The position numbers and the translations under genes are program-made. Below, in pieces: positions 1-11,391 of a stretch of 64,000 nt of DNA. Below the pieces are notes generated by a model that was not told the origin of the DNA, searched no databases, and saw nothing but the letters and a program-made list of their open reading frames with translations. Source of the DNA: Symbiodinium natans. Its lineage: Eukaryota; Sar; Dinophyceae; Suessiales; Symbiodiniaceae. The stretch covers positions 1 to 64,000 of the forward strand of contig CAJNDS010000387.1 of NCBI GenBank assembly GCA_905221605.1. Direction: 5' to 3'. Position 1 is the first letter of the stretch. Each line of letters opens with the position of its first letter.

Positions 1-57
1 CCCCCCCCCCCCCCCTCCCCAAAAAAAACACAAAAACTCGCAATCCCCGGCCTTCAG

Positions 58-138
58 GCACGCCTGTGTCCCGGCGCAGCCACACGGCCGTGCTGACGAC
101 CTCTGGTCGCATGGTTATCTTCGGCGGAAACTCCGGGA
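58..138 (+). CDS. Kelch exon, strands b and c (R-x-H-T-A-V-L ... V-I-F-G-G)
   Basis: Reads RRSHTAVLTTSGRMVIFGGN, the core of a Kelch beta-propeller blade with the paired glycines. The acceptor is CTTCAG at 52-57 and the donor is GC at 139. It ends in phase 1, so joining to the exon at 1355 gives G-G-N-S-G-S-K-L-S-D-L-W-Y with no frame break. Kelch repeats form protein-binding propellers. The protein's function is unknown. Confidence 0.8.
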
Positions 139-592
139 GCTGCTCGGACTGCTGAAAGGTGTTTAGGGCTTAGGGCTTAGGGTTTAGGGCTTAGGGTTTA
201 GGGTTGAGGGTCTAGGGTTTAGGGTTTAGGGTTGAGGGGTTGAGGGGTTGAGGGGTTCGGGTCGAGGGTTTAGACTGTAGGGCTTAGGCCTTAGCGTTGA
301 ATAGGGCGAAGGGGTGGGGTGGGGATTTGGGTTGACGGCCAGCTTTCGGGCATCTCGAGCTTCGGGATGATGATCTTTAGGCTCAGGATGGGTCGAGAAG
401 TCCCCAAACCCTAAACCCTAAACCCCAAACCTTATATTGGCTGGTGGTCTCTTTGATTAGGGTTTCTGTTTTTGAAGGGGTTCTTATTAAGCTATATAGG
501 GGCTATATTCAGATTTAAGGGTAACAGATAAGGAGGCCACCGGCCTTTATAACCCAAACCCTAAACCACGATCAGATCTCAGAGTCGAAGGC

Positions 593-880
593 TTCATGGG
601 TTCCCTACTACCCCCTCTATACTACCCCCCCCTAGGTTCCCCCCATATAGAACAAATAGCCTTAATTAGGGTTCGGGTTTAGGGTTTAGGTTTTAGGTTT
701 TAGGGTTTAGGGTTTAGGGTTTAGGGTTTAGGGTTTAGGGTTTAGGGTTTAGGGTTTAGGGTTTAGGGTTTAATAAATGGCTTCACCACCCCTGAATAGC
801 CTTTGTTATGGGGGGAACCGGGGGGGGGGGGGGGGGGGGAGGTAGTATAGAGGGGGGTAGTAGGGGAATCCATGAAAGCT
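593..880. mobile_element. Family I TIR element, interrupted by a telomeric array
   Basis: Left arm TTCATGGGTTCCCTACTACC and the matching inverted right arm near 862-880 enclose C-runs and G-runs (822-839). A TTTAGGG array (676-773) lies inside. Other copies are at 1668 and 54205. Confidence 0.65.
676..773 (+). repeat. TTTAGGG telomere-type array
   Basis: About 13 units of TTTAGGG inside a family I element. Confidence 0.9.
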
Positions 881-1354
881 TCTTCTGACGGGGTTTGAGT
901 ATGTGTTGAGCTGTCATGCTCTTCCTGCCAAGTTTAAGCTCTTAGGGCTAAAGCAACGGGAGCTGAAGAAAAGGCGGCTTAGCGGCGTTGACCCTTGTGC
1001 CAGGCGTTTTTGGGTTCTCTAAACATTGCGTGTGCCGCTAGGGCTTCTCAACCCTAAACCCTAAACCCTAAACAACCCTAAACCCAAAACCCTCAACAAC
1101 CCTAAACCAACCCTAAACTCTGTAGAATGCATGGTGTGATGTTCCTGGCAAAGGCAGCCGGCAGCCTTGAGAAAAGGGGGTTTACGAAAACGGGGGGGGG
1201 GGGGGCCAATATAGAATCTCAAATCGAAGGATCCCCTTGTTATAAGGACCCCAAGAGGGAAGTAAATTTCAGAAGCCCCCAAATCTCCCCCCAGGCGTCG
1301 TCAGGGTAGGGCTCCTCCATGAACAGTGAGGGCTTGTGCCTGCTATCTCCTAAG

Positions 1355-1389
1355 GCAAGCTGAGTGACCTTTGGTACATCACCATCGAG
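1355..1389 (+). CDS. Kelch exon (KLSDLWYITIE)
   Basis: This 35-base exon encodes the D-L-W-Y-I strand that follows the glycine pair in Kelch repeats. The acceptor is CTAAG and the following intron starts with GC after GAG. The E|A break point recurs at many Kelch exons in this window, so the repeats appear to share ancestral intron positions. Confidence 0.75.
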
Positions 1390-1667
1390 GCAGGCGTTGG
1401 AGTTTAGGGCCTAGGGTCTTAAGAACCCCATCAGCTTGCACCCTTAAAGAATCCCCTTCATACACTCCTAATATGGCCCTTACACGACCTGAAGGATCTT
1501 CAAAGGGGTACAACCCACCTTGAGGGCCCAAGGTACAACCCCTCGGTTAGCCCTCTTCTTCAGGCGCTGACCCTAAACCCTAAACCCTAAACCCTAAACC
1601 CTAAACCCTAAACCCTAAACCCTAAACCCTTCTGGCAACCCTTTCAAGCAAGCCCTGTGCCCTGAAC

Positions 1668-1880
1668 CTGGGTTCCCCCCTACTACCCCCCCTTCTATAC
1701 TACCCACAGTAGGCTCAAGGCTACTTAGGGAGAATTAAGCCTAATTAAGGTGACTTTAGGGGGGTTTAGGGTTTAGGGTTTAGGGTTTAGGGTTTAGGGT
1801 TTAGGGTTTAGGGTTTAGGGTTATAGAAGGGGGGGGGGGGGGGGGCGGGGGGTAGTAGGGAAAGCCATGATAAAGCTTGC
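1668..1880. mobile_element. Family I TIR element with internal TTTAGGG array
   Basis: Same arms as the copy at 593 (GGTTCCCCCCTACTACCCC and its inverse), with a telomeric array at 1769-1822 and a long G-run. Confidence 0.6.
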
Positions 1881-3145
1881 AAACCTTCAGCCCTTCAGCC
1901 CTTCAGCCCAACACCCTGTAGCCACCCTTTCCGCACCCCAGACCCAGACCTCAAGACCCCGAACACCCCAAACCCCCAGATCCTCAAAACCCTAACGCCC
2001 CAAAACCCGAAAACGCCCAAAAACCCAAAGCCAAAACAAAAAGAAATGGAAAACCACTCGACCCCCAGACCCTCAGACCCCTCAAACCCTACACCCTAAA
2101 GCCCTAGCACCCTAAAATCCCGAAACAAACCCCAAAACCCTAAACCCCTCAAACCCCTTCAACACCTAGAACCTTCAACCCTAAAACCCTAACATCCCTC
2201 AAACCCCTCAAACTCTCAAACTTTCAAACCCTCAAACCCGAAACCCTAAAACAAAACCCTGAAACCCTCAAACCATCAAATGACGAGGCGGAGGTGGAAA
2301 TGCTGAGCCGTCCACGGCACATGCGGGCTATTCAATACTAAAGCCCTGGGGATATGTAGGCCCTGAGCTCATTTTGGGACGAGCGCTGAAGGAGGCGAGT
2401 CAGCTGATGATGCGGCGAGAGCTTGACAGAGCCAGCTCCGGGCACAACCCGACTTCAGGTCTTCACGCGAGCGTGAGCGTGAGACAATGGGACTTAGGGT
2501 TTTTAGGGGTTTTTAGGGGTTTTTAGGGTTTTTAGGGTTTTTAGGGTTTAGGGTTTTTAGGGTTTAGGGTTTTTAGGGTTTAGGGTCTTTAGGGTTTAGG
2601 GTGTAGTGGGGTTCTTGCACGCTGCCAGCCGCTTCAGTCGCAAACGAAGCGCCTACGGTGGCCCTTCAGGTCACTGATGAGACTGACATCCTAGGTAGGA
2701 TAAGGGGGGGCCCTTAAAGGGAACCCCTTCTTAACCCTCTTCTGGCTCTCTTAAAGAGGGACCTTATTCAGAGGGTCTATATCCCCAAGGGTCCCCCTAA
2801 TCCTATCCCCTAGATTGAGGACCCTAAGCCCTAAACCCTAAACCCTAAACCCTAAACCCTAAACCCTAAACCCTAATCACTCCATGCATTCAAACCCTCA
2901 AACCGCAAGACCCTAAGCCTTCAAAAAGGAGCCCTCGTGACCGGAGCCCCAAGCCCTAACCCATGAAACCCCAAACCTTTTGGTTTGCAGTTTAGTTGGG
3001 GTTTAGGGTTCAGGGTTGTTGGGTTTTGGGGTTTAGGGTTTAGGGTTTAGGGTTTAAGGTTTAGGGTTTAGGGTTTAGGGTTTAGGGCCTGAACCTCCTA
3101 AACCCCAACACCTTGAATCACAACCCCGAAAGCCTGCGCGGCCAG

Positions 3146-3191
3146 GATCCGTCGCCCACTTGGATTGAGCTCTATCCCAGCAGCCCCTCAG
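3146..3191 (+). CDS. Kelch exon (DPSPTWIELYPSSPS)
   Basis: Encodes the T-W-x-x-L-x-P-x-x-x-P segment that links two Kelch blades. The acceptor is GGCCAG and the donor is GT. It follows the D-L-W-Y exon at 1355 and precedes the R-D-D-H exon at 3814, the correct Kelch order. Confidence 0.65.
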
Positions 3192-3236
3192 GTTGCACCT
3201 TCAGGGTGAGGTTTAGCCTAAGGTTTTCGGGCTTAG

Positions 3237-3311
3237 GGTTTCGGGTTTAGGGTTTAGGGTTTAGGGTTTAGGGTTTAGGGTTTAGGGTTTAGGGTTTAGG
3301 GTTTAGGGTTT
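3237..3311 (+). repeat. TTTAGGG array in a Kelch intron
   Basis: About ten units, lying between the Kelch exons at 3146 and 3814. Confidence 0.9.
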
Positions 3312-3319
3312 GGTGTCTT

Positions 3320-3392
3320 CGGAGTACTCGTTCTCAGTAGGGAATCGGGAAGTAGGGTCCCCATGCACGGTTCCTACTTCCTGATTCCCTTC
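3320..3392. mobile_element. Family D TIR element, short
   Basis: GTTCTCAGTAGGGAATCGGG and its inverse CCTACTTCCTGATTCCCTT form a hairpin-like unit. Confidence 0.5.
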
Positions 3393-3493
3393 GGAAAAAC
3401 AACCTTCAAGTTGAGTTCACCTAGAAAGTTCATTACCCGAAACACAGCCGTAACAGCCTTAGCACTTTCCTCTTCTGCAGGGCTCCAATGTCC

Positions 3494-3640
3494 TACGTGG
3501 AGGTTCAGGGTACTTTTAACCTTCTTATAGCCGTAGTTGTAACCCATTTATAAGCCCTTTTATGTAGCCGAATGAGGCTAGAATTGGGTTGCAAGTACAG
3601 TCATATAAATGGGTGACTAAGTACCATGAAGCTCCGAGTA
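3494..3640. mobile_element. Family B TIR element
   Basis: Inverted ends TACGTGGAGGTTCAGGGTAC and GTACCATGAAGCTCCGAGTA. It follows the coding-like bases GGCTCCAATGTCC. Confidence 0.6.
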
Positions 3641-3813
3641 GCTGCCAAAGTTTGGCCAGAGCCCCGAACCCTGAACCCTAAACCGTCATTGCTTTGTCTC
3701 AAGGCCACGGTTGCTTTGTCCCCCCTAAACCCTAAACCCTAAACACTAAACCCCAAACCCTAAACCCTAAACTCTAAAAAACCCTAAACCTCGTCCCTGA
3801 AATCAACCTCGAG

Positions 3814-3876
3814 GCTCCATCCCCGCACGAGACGACCATGTCGCCGTCCTCACGCCGGATGGGAAGATGTGGCTCT
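3814..3876 (+). CDS. Kelch exon (ARDDHVAVLTPDGKMWL)
   Basis: Strong Kelch strand with R-D-D-H-V-A-V-L-T and G-K-M-W. It enters in phase 2 after CTCGAG and leaves in phase 1 at a GC donor. That allows an in-frame join to the exon at 6112, although the usual F-G-G would then be missing. Confidence 0.8.
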
Positions 3877-4059
3877 GCAGCTCTTGTTCTCAGCTGTTTA
3901 GGGTTTAGGGTTTAGGGTTTAGGGTTTAGGGTTTAGGGTTTAGGGTTTAGGGTTTAGGGCGTTAAGGCTTCTGGGGTCTTACTTACTTGGGCAGCTGATG
4001 AGCTCGAAACCTTGTTGGGGCTTGGGTCTGACGAGCTCTCAACTTGTTTGGACTTGGCT

Positions 4060-4211
4060 CTTGGGATGTTCCCCCTTATTCTAACAGGGTTTAGGGTATA
4101 GGGTTTAGGGTTAGGGGTTAGGGTTTATGCTAACAGTCCTTAGTAGGGATTATAGTACCCACTATGATAGTCCCTATTAAGGACTGTTAGTATAAGGGGG
4201 AGCATCCCAAC
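4060..4211. mobile_element. Family A TIR element with telomeric insert
   Basis: Ends TTGGGATGTTCCCCCTTAT and GGGGGAGCATCCCAA, with a short TTTAGGG array near 4086-4125 breaking the left arm. Confidence 0.75.
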
Positions 4212-4541
4212 TTGGCTCCTTTGTAGGAATAAAGAAACTTAAAATATCTTATTCCTTGCTTACTGGAGATGTAAGGGTCAATAAGCCGGTCTGATCCATA
4301 GCAACCCTTGCCCCATCCCCTCATTTTCCTTTGGTAATAGTATAGTTTGACGCAGTCCAGCGTAGCAAAAAGTGTTTTGGCGCGTTGGGGGTCTATTTAT
4401 AGCACCACGCGTGAACTCTCGTTTCTACAAGACCCGATTCCTAAACCTAAGCCTCCAAAACGCTAAACCCTAAATCCTAAACCTACGCCCTAACCCCCAA
4501 ACCCTTGTGGCATTCTGAAAACCTCTTCCTAATTACTACAG

Positions 4542-4646
4542 TTAGGGTTTAGGGTTTAGGGTTTAGGGTTTAGGGTTTAGGGTTTAGGGTTTAGGGTTTA
4601 GGGTTTAGGGTTTAGGGTTTAGGGTTTAGGGTTTGGGTTTAGGGTT
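4542..4646 (+). repeat. TTTAGGG array
   Basis: About 15 perfect units in the intron between Kelch exons at 3814 and 6112. Confidence 0.9.
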
Positions 4647-6111
4647 TTGGTTAGTACAGTTTCTAGGCAACCAAGAATGAATGGCAAAGGTTCTGATGTA
4701 GCAGGTCTCGGGTGCACTGTTGTTCCTGAGATTTTCGGGTGTTGAGCTGCAATCGAAGGAGGCCACGGACACCGAGCGAGAGGTTTGCTGGCTAGGGGTT
4801 GAGGGTTTAGGGTATACACGCCCCAATAACAGGTCAACAACCCTAAACCCGAATCCCCAAACCCTCAAGGGGCCTTTAGCTGTTATACTATCACTATTAT
4901 TATTATTATTATTTATTTTTATGATTTTTATGATTATTGCTATCATCATTGATATTGATTAGAACAAAGTTAAGGGGCTGCCTAAGCCCTGGAGTCTGCA
5001 GCGCCAAGCCCAATTGAAATGTTCATGGCTAGTGTGGGGGTTTAGGGTTTCGGGTTTGGGGTTTAGGGTTTAGGGCAAGTGTACATGCAACCCTACTTAT
5101 CGCTACGCATGAACCTTCAGGGAAAAACTGCCGTGCACATAATACTCTCTGGCCCTGAGTCCTAAACCCTAAACCCCAAACCCCAAACCCCAAACCCTAA
5201 ACCCTAAACCTTACTAAACCCTAAACCCTAAACCCTAAACCCTAAACCCTAAACCTTGCTGAACCCCAAACCCTGAGACCACGGCCTTGCCCCCCCACAC
5301 TCAGGTGGGTTTTCGCAGGGCTGGATGGCCACTTGGATCAAGTGGGCCGAGTGCGTTTTGTTTAGAACCCTAAACCCTAAACCCTAAACCCTAAACCCTG
5401 GGGAGTTAGGGTTTAGGGTTTAGGGTTTAGGGTTTAGGGTTTAGGCTTTAGGGTTTAGGGTTTAGGGCTTAGGGTTTCGGATTTCGGGTTTCGGCTTGCT
5501 GTAGAGCTAGACGTGAACTGCAGGAAATGGGTCCTCGGGATCCTAGTAAACCCAAGAAGGAAGACTTATCCTGTGAGTCCTGTCGTTTATCCCCCCGCCT
5601 CCTTCGAACCTCTAATTGAATACAGGGCCAACTACAACTTTGAATTTAGGGTTTAGAAACGACCTTTCATCGTGTTTTGCTGATATACAGTGCACGGGAT
5701 GATGTAAAATGTTGTTTACTTTGGTTGAATGGGTGCCTCGGCCTAAACCCTACGAGGCCCTGCACCCCGTAAAGCCCTAAACCCCGGGCTTAGGGTTTAG
5801 GAAATCCTAAATTCCAAACCGATGAACGGCCCAAAGAATCCGCGAACCCTTGGCCCAAGAGAGCCCCCCAAACCTGAACCGATACGGGCTCCAATCTTTC
5901 AGAGCCGCGAGCTTGCGAAGCCCTAAACTAGAAACCCTAAAACCCTGGGCCCTAAACCCTAAGCCCTAAAACCCTAAAACCCTACAACCCTAAAACCCTA
6001 AAACCCTCCTAAAACCCTAAAACCCCAAAACCCTAAAGCCCTAAAACCCTAAAACCCTAAACTCTAAACCCCAAACTCTAAACCTTGGGTTGTGCTGAGT
6101 TCTTTGGGCAG

Positions 6112-6152
6112 GTTCTGCGAGGTCGAGCGATCTGTACTGGGTCGAACCTGAG
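6112..6152 (+). CDS. Kelch exon (SARSSDLYWVEPE)
   Basis: D-L-Y-W-V-x-P-E is the D-L-W-Y strand of a Kelch blade. The acceptor is TGGGCAG and the GC donor lies after GAG. The next exon at 6821 starts GCG, so the E|A join is restored. Confidence 0.7.
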
Positions 6153-6650
6153 GCACACCCCGAGGGCTTATGTAGGGGGTATTGGGGGGGGGGGGGGGGG
6201 GGGGGGATAACTAGGGTTTAGGGTTTAGAGCTATGTACGCGGTTATGGGGGTGGGCGTAAGATGGGTTTAGGATTGGGGGGGTTTAGGGTTCAGATGGGC
6301 GTGCTCTGGGTTTAGGGTTTTGGGGTTTGGATGGGTTTAGGGTTAGAGGGCAACCGGGTCTAGAGGTTTTAGGGCTTTTCTGGGTAGTTCTCGAAATTAG
6401 AGTCCCTTTTCACGGTCCTTTGCATAAAGGTGCCGTACTATATGGGCATTTCCCAAAATAGGGGGACACCTTGTTTATGCCCCAAATGAGTAGAATCGCC
6501 TGAAAGGGACCCGCACAAAGGCCACCCTATTTTTGGAAACCCCTGGAAACCCCAAAAAAGGTGACCCTGATCTAGAGAACTACTCGGTGTTGCGGGCTTC
6601 AGCCTCCCTAAACCCGAGACCCTCAACCCCAAACCCTGAACCCTAGCCCT

Positions 6651-6811
6651 AAACCCTAAACCCCAAACCCCAAACCCCAAACCCCAAACCCCAAACCCCA
6701 AACCCCAAACCCTGAACCCTAGCCCTAAACCCTAAACCCCAAACCCCAAACCCTAAACCCTAAACCCCAAACCCCAAACCCTGAACCCTAGCCCTAAACC
6801 CTAAACCCTAA
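6651..6811 (-). repeat. CCCTAAA and CCCCAAA variant array
   Basis: Alternates blocks of CCCTAAA, CCCCAAA and CCCTGAA, with a 60-70 base higher-order repeat (TGAACCCTAGCCCTAAACCC recurs). Confidence 0.85.
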
Positions 6812-6820
6812 ATGCTCCAG

Positions 6821-6889
6821 GCGGCCAGCCCCTCGTGGAATCAAGCCTCCACCATGGGTATCAGCCCGTCTGGCCGTGGGAAGCCCACT
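6821..6889 (+). CDS. Kelch exon (AASPSWNQASTMGISPSGRG)
   Basis: Carries the S-P-S-W linker and the P-S-G-R segment that precede the histidine strand. The acceptor is GCTCCAG. The 3' edge is uncertain: a GC donor at 6890 or a GT donor at 6905 would both keep the frame open. Confidence 0.6.
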
Positions 6890-6907
6890 GCGGCCCGATT
6901 CCCAGTA

Positions 6908-7170
6908 CAGGGTTTAGGGTTTAGGGTTTAGGGTTTAGGGTTTAGGGTTTAGGGTTTAGGGTTTAGGGTTTAGGGTTTAGGGTTTAGGGTTTAGGGTTTA
7001 GGTTTAGGGTTTAGGGTTTAGGGTTTAGGGTTTAGGGTTTAGGGTTTAGGGTTTAGGGTTTAGGGTTTAGGGTTTCGGGTTTGGGGTTGTGGGTTAGGGT
7101 TTAGGGTTTAGGGTCAGGGTTTGGGGTTTGGGTTTGGGGTTTAGGTTTGGGGTTGGGGGTTTTGGGGGGG
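6908..7170 (+). repeat. Long TTTAGGG array ending in TTTGGGG variants
   Basis: About 24 near-perfect units followed by degenerate variants and a G-run (7167-7189). Confidence 0.9.
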
Positions 7171-7741
7171 GGGGGGGGGGGGGGGGGGATGGGCTTCCTA
7201 GGGCTGCGCGTGGAGTTAAACTCTTGCAAGCCACGTGTGGGTTTCCGATACCTTGTGGATAAGGGGGTTTAGGGTTTAGGGTTCTACGATTTGCGGATCT
7301 TAATTTGCTTGGAAGTTGACTTATTAAGTAGCGTTCGCAAGGTATGTTATGGGGATTTGAATAGGCTTTCTATGGGGTACTAAGTAGACTTACTAAGTCA
7401 AATGAGCTTCTAAGTAGGGGGTCCGCTGTGTTCGTAAACCACAGTCCTAAACCCTAAACCCTAAACCCTAAACCCTAAACCCTAAACCCTAAACCCTAAA
7501 TCCTAAACCCTAAACTAACCGCCGCCAGCCTTCAAACGGGGGGGGGATGGCATGCTTCGGGAAGGAGATGCGGTTAGGGTTTAGAGTAGGCCGTTATTCC
7601 CTGGGTTTAGGGTTTAGGGTTTAGGGTTTAGGGTTTAGGGTTTAGGGTTTAGGGTTTAGGGTTTAGGGTTCTCTTGTACAGCCAAAAAGTGCACCACATT
7701 TTTTCCTGGGTTACCCTGGGGGGCCTACGGGTAAGTTACAG

Positions 7742-7789
7742 CTGCAGAGCATTGTGAAAGACGGCAGGCTTTCTTTGCTTGCGTACGAG
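7742..7789 (+). CDS. Putative diverged Kelch exon (LQSIVKDGRLSLLAYE)
   Basis: The peptide resembles H-x-A-V-L-x-D-G-R-L-x-L-x-G but has lost the histidine and the glycine pair. It is open between TTACAG and a telomeric array. Its place between better Kelch exons supports the call. Confidence 0.35.
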
Positions 7790-7910
7790 TTTAGGGTCTG
7801 ATATTAGGGTTTAGGGTTTAGGGTTTAAGGTTCAGGGTTTAGGGTTTAGGGTTTAGGGTTTAGGCACTGGTCCATTCCGTGTGCTTGGGACAGCGGTTTC
7901 TTGTCTGTAG

Positions 7911-7960
7911 GCCTTGGAACCCGATGCCTACGTGATGTGGAGCCTTGGCGGCATGGGATT
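7911..7960 (+). CDS. Kelch exon (AYVMWSLGGMGF)
   Basis: M-W-S-L-G-G-M-G matches the M-W-x-F-G-G-x-x-G core. The acceptor is CTGTAG. The downstream edge is not clear because a TAA follows in frame at about 7971. Confidence 0.55.
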
Positions 7961-8319
7961 TCACCAGCCATAAACCCTAAACCCCAAACCCTAAACCCTA
8001 AACCCTAATATGGGTTCTGGCTTCGGAGATGTATGAGTTCTTACGGGCAGAGTCCGATGTGGGGATTTCCCCGAATAGAGACCCACCTCTTACCAAGTCC
8101 AAAAACTCTATGTTCCTTGTAGGAACCCTGACGAAACTCTTGAAGGAAAAGCAGGGGGAAGGGGGAGGGGAGGGAGGGTGGGGGTATGGCCCACGCCGCG
8201 GCAAAAGCGCCCTAATTAACCAATCCCAAACGCTACACTGAACCTTGAACCCTACACCCGAAAAAAAATTGACGTTAGACTCCCCATCTTACATTGCCTA
8301 CGTGGCTTTCCCCTTATGC

Positions 8320-8465
8320 GGGTGTGAACTTCTCAAGGACGCGGAGACGCTGTACTAGGGCCAGCTCACGAAGGAGGAGCACACTTCCATGGTTGCTGCT
8401 CAGGGGCAAGTGGAGCCGGCGACAAGGGCTGCCAAGAAGAGCCGGAAGCACCGCTGTCGGCCAAG
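8320..8465 (+). CDS. Unassigned coding-like stretch
   Basis: A frame with good codon balance reads E-L-L-K-D-A-E-T-L-Y, then one TAG, then G-Q-L-T-K-E-E-H-T-S-M-V-A-A-Q-G and a basic K-K-S-R-K-H-R tail. The stop coincides with a possible TACTAG acceptor, so the second half could be one exon. No family recognised. Confidence 0.3.
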
Positions 8466-8658
8466 CACATACTGCGTGATGTCTTCCGGACAAAGGCGCG
8501 CCCTTAATACCCATTAACCGAAAAGAATTTAGGGTTTAGGGTTGGTTTAGGGTTTAGGGTTTAGGGCACCCCCCCCCTGCTTTGTGCGGCACGCACCACC
8601 ATGGTCGTGTGGCAATCTTGCTCGAACTACCGCTGCCTACGTATTCAAAACCTTGCAG

Positions 8659-8691
8659 GGATTCGACCTCTTGTGGGCGCAGGATCTTGAA
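8659..8691 (+). CDS. Kelch exon (GFDLLWAQDLE)
   Basis: A 33-base exon carrying a D-L-L-W-x-x-D-L-E strand. The acceptor is CTTGCAG and the GC donor follows GAA, the usual E|A break. Confidence 0.6.
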
Positions 8692-9306
8692 GCATCTTGG
8701 GCTTCAAACCCAAAACCCCACACCTTAAACCCTAAAGCCTAAGCCCTAAACCGGAACTCAGAGCGCATTGGGTTTAGGGTGCTTCAAGGTCGCCGTGTAG
8801 CAGCAATAGTGGACAAAAGTGGACAACGGTAATTGCCACCCCAATGGTGTTACACAGAACCCTACCCATCACTGCCCTGCCCCAAATGGTTTCTTCAACA
8901 CGTTCTCCTGGCATCACACAGGGGGCGGCGGCGGGGGTTGATGGTCTAAGGTCTTTTGGAAGATCTGGGTACCCACAGATCCTCAAGCACACCTGGATTC
9001 CCCCCCCCTTCCCCCCCACTAGCAGCCCCCCAGCCTGCAAACCCCAAACCGTCCAAACCCTAAAGTTCTAGAGCCTGAACAAAAACGCCCTGAAGCTGTA
9101 AAGCGATACCGACTCCCCACCCTGAACGCTTAAAATGTCCAGAGCCCAAACACCTAAGGCCTAAAAAACTCCAAAGAAGCCCCAAAACTTTCCCTAAACC
9201 CTAAACCCTAAACCCTAAACCCTAAACCCTAAACCCTAAACCCTAAACCCTAAACCCTAAACCCTAAACCCGAAACCCTAACCTATTGTTCCTTCAAGAT
9301 CCTCAG

Positions 9307-9345
9307 GATCTTCGGCGGCTTCACAGACAGCGGCCAAGGCCCCAG
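9307..9345 (+). CDS. Kelch exon (IFGGFTDSGQGP)
   Basis: Carries the I-F-G-G-F strand. It lies between CCTCAG and a GT donor, and the intron opens directly into TTTAGGG-type repeats. The exon at 36099 has nearly the same motif (IFGGFSSPSS). Confidence 0.65.
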
Positions 9346-9509
9346 GTAGGGTTCAGAGATTAGGGTTTAGGGATTAGGGTCTAGGGTTTAGGGTTTAGGG
9401 TTTAGGGTTTAGGGTTTAGCGTTGATGTCTGTAGGGTTCAGAGATTAGGGTTTAGGGTTTAGGGTCTAGGGGTTAGGGTTTAGGGTTTGATTGCTGCCAC
9501 GACTCTTTG

Positions 9510-9812
<303 letters not shown>

Positions 9813-10169
9813 AAAGGGTACGCTATTGGTGAGTGTATAGAGGCTTCCTTCTACATAATAGGTGAATAAAATACACTGAACGTCCTTTTGAAAAATACTA
9901 GAAATACAAAAACCCGCAACAAACCCTCAACCCTAAACCCTACACCCTAAACCCTAAACCCTAAACCCTAAACCCTAAACCCTAAACCCTAAACCCTAAA
10001 CCTTATGTACGGTTCGGAGTAACTCGGGAACCTTTGTGGTGAGCTTCGGGGAAGGTAGGAAGGATGGGGGGGGGGGGGGGGGGGAAGGGGGACCCGATAA
10101 AAAATTTAGGGTTTAGGGTATAGGGTTTAGGGTTTAGGGTTTAGGGTCCCCGAAGCCATAAACTCTAAG

Positions 10170-10210
10170 CCCTTATATGATTCCTGGTGGCTCCTGGACG
10201 TCGGAACCAG
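10170..10210 (+). CDS. Kelch exon (DSWWLLDVGTS)
   Basis: W-W-L-L-D-V fits the D-L-W-x-L-D-V strand. It is bounded by CTCTAAG and closed by a stop at about 10233. The donor is not certain. Confidence 0.45.
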
Positions 10211-10312
10211 CAGGCCCCTGAGCTAAGGAGTTTCGGGTTTAGGGGTTGAGGGCTTCGTGTTTAGGATCTTCGTACAGGCCCGGAAACACATAGCTGAACC
10301 GGAGCAAAGGAG

Positions 10313-10425
10313 AAACTACTATTTGCTTAAGAAGCCCAACAGATAAAGAATGATAATCCCTGCATACCCTCAATAAGGAAAATATGTTTTATTTGTTCGG
10401 GGTTCTTAAGCAAGTAGTAGGAAAA
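10313..10425. mobile_element. Family L TIR element
   Basis: Perfectly recognisable ends ACTACTATTTGCTTAAGAA and GGTTCTTAAGCAAGTAGTAG. Confidence 0.8.
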
Positions 10426-10614
10426 GGTAAACACTCATGCCAGTAAACGGGTTCTGTGAACATTGGAGTTGAGGGCTTCAGGGGTTAGAGATGGTGTTAG
10501 GGCGGGGGATTTTAAAGCGTGCACTACCCCTAAACCCTACACGCTAGATTGCGTTGCATCCTGGGACCTTATGCGAATTGTCTATCGCGTGCACCCTTGA
10601 ATCCAATATACAAG

Positions 10615-10649
10615 GTTTTGCCAACGACCTTTACTACATCGACTTGCAG
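10615..10649 (+). CDS. Kelch exon (FANDLYYIDLQ)
   Basis: N-D-L-Y-Y-I-D-L-Q is a typical Kelch strand. The acceptor is ACAAG and the GC donor follows CAG, again before an alanine-type codon. Confidence 0.7.
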
Positions 10650-11017
10650 GCACCGTGGCGTCTGTGGGTGGTCAAAGGAGGGCTAGGATTCTACACGGCT
10701 CTAGACCTGGTAGCCCTCACTTGCAACCTAGGCCCCTCCCCCACCGACCCCTAAAACCCCCAGAACCCCAAACCCAAAACCCCTGAACCCTGAACCATCA
10801 GCCCCTAAACCCTAAGCCACTAAACCCTAAGCCCTCAACCCCGAACCCCACCCCTGAACCCACCCCGGGCCCTGAAGTGGGGTTTTGCATGGTTCGAGGC
10901 CACTGGCTTGGGCAGGGCCCAGACGGCTGGTTTAGGGTTTAGGGTTTAGGGTTCAGGGTTTAGGGTTTAGGGTTTAGGGTTTAGGGTTTAGGGTTACTTT
11001 CTAGATGAAAAGAGAGC

Positions 11018-11098
11018 AAAAAAAGGCGAAAGAAGAGGCATTGAGGAAACGAGGGAAGTGCGGAGAAGAGATGCTTCGCAGCTGAAAACCCCTCGGCA
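11018..11098 (+). CDS. Unassigned lysine-rich ORF
   Basis: Short open frame rich in K and E (M-K-R-E-Q-K-K-A-K-E-E-A-L-R-K-R-G-K) after CTAG and ended by TGA. It lies between telomeric arrays. It may be an exon of a charged linker. No family recognised. Confidence 0.25.
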
Positions 11099-11151
11099 AG
11101 TCTCGAAAAACAGGCTGGAAGCTTGTCTTTGCCAAGCTCAGCCCTAAACCC

Positions 11152-11306
11152 TTAACCCTAAACCCTAAACCCTAAACCCTTCACCCTAAACCCTAAACCC
11201 TAAACCCTTAACCCTTAACCCTTAACCCTTAACCCTTAACCCTTAACCCTAAACCCTAAACCCTAAACCCTAAACCCTAAACCCTAAACCCTTAACCCTA
11301 ACCCTA
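11152..11306 (-). repeat. CCCTAAA array with CCCTTAA variant block
   Basis: Contains at least six consecutive CCCTTAA units between CCCTAAA blocks. Confidence 0.85.
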
Positions 11307-11391
11307 AGTCCAACCCCCTCCCCCAGTCGGGAATCCCTTCAGACCCTTGACCCGTTTCGCAGTTGGCAATGACAACCCGTCTTGCTTACCC

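Noticed and set aside
1-800. Chromosome end (true telomere)
   Set aside because: Arrays are short, in both orientations, spread over the whole window and separated by coding exons.
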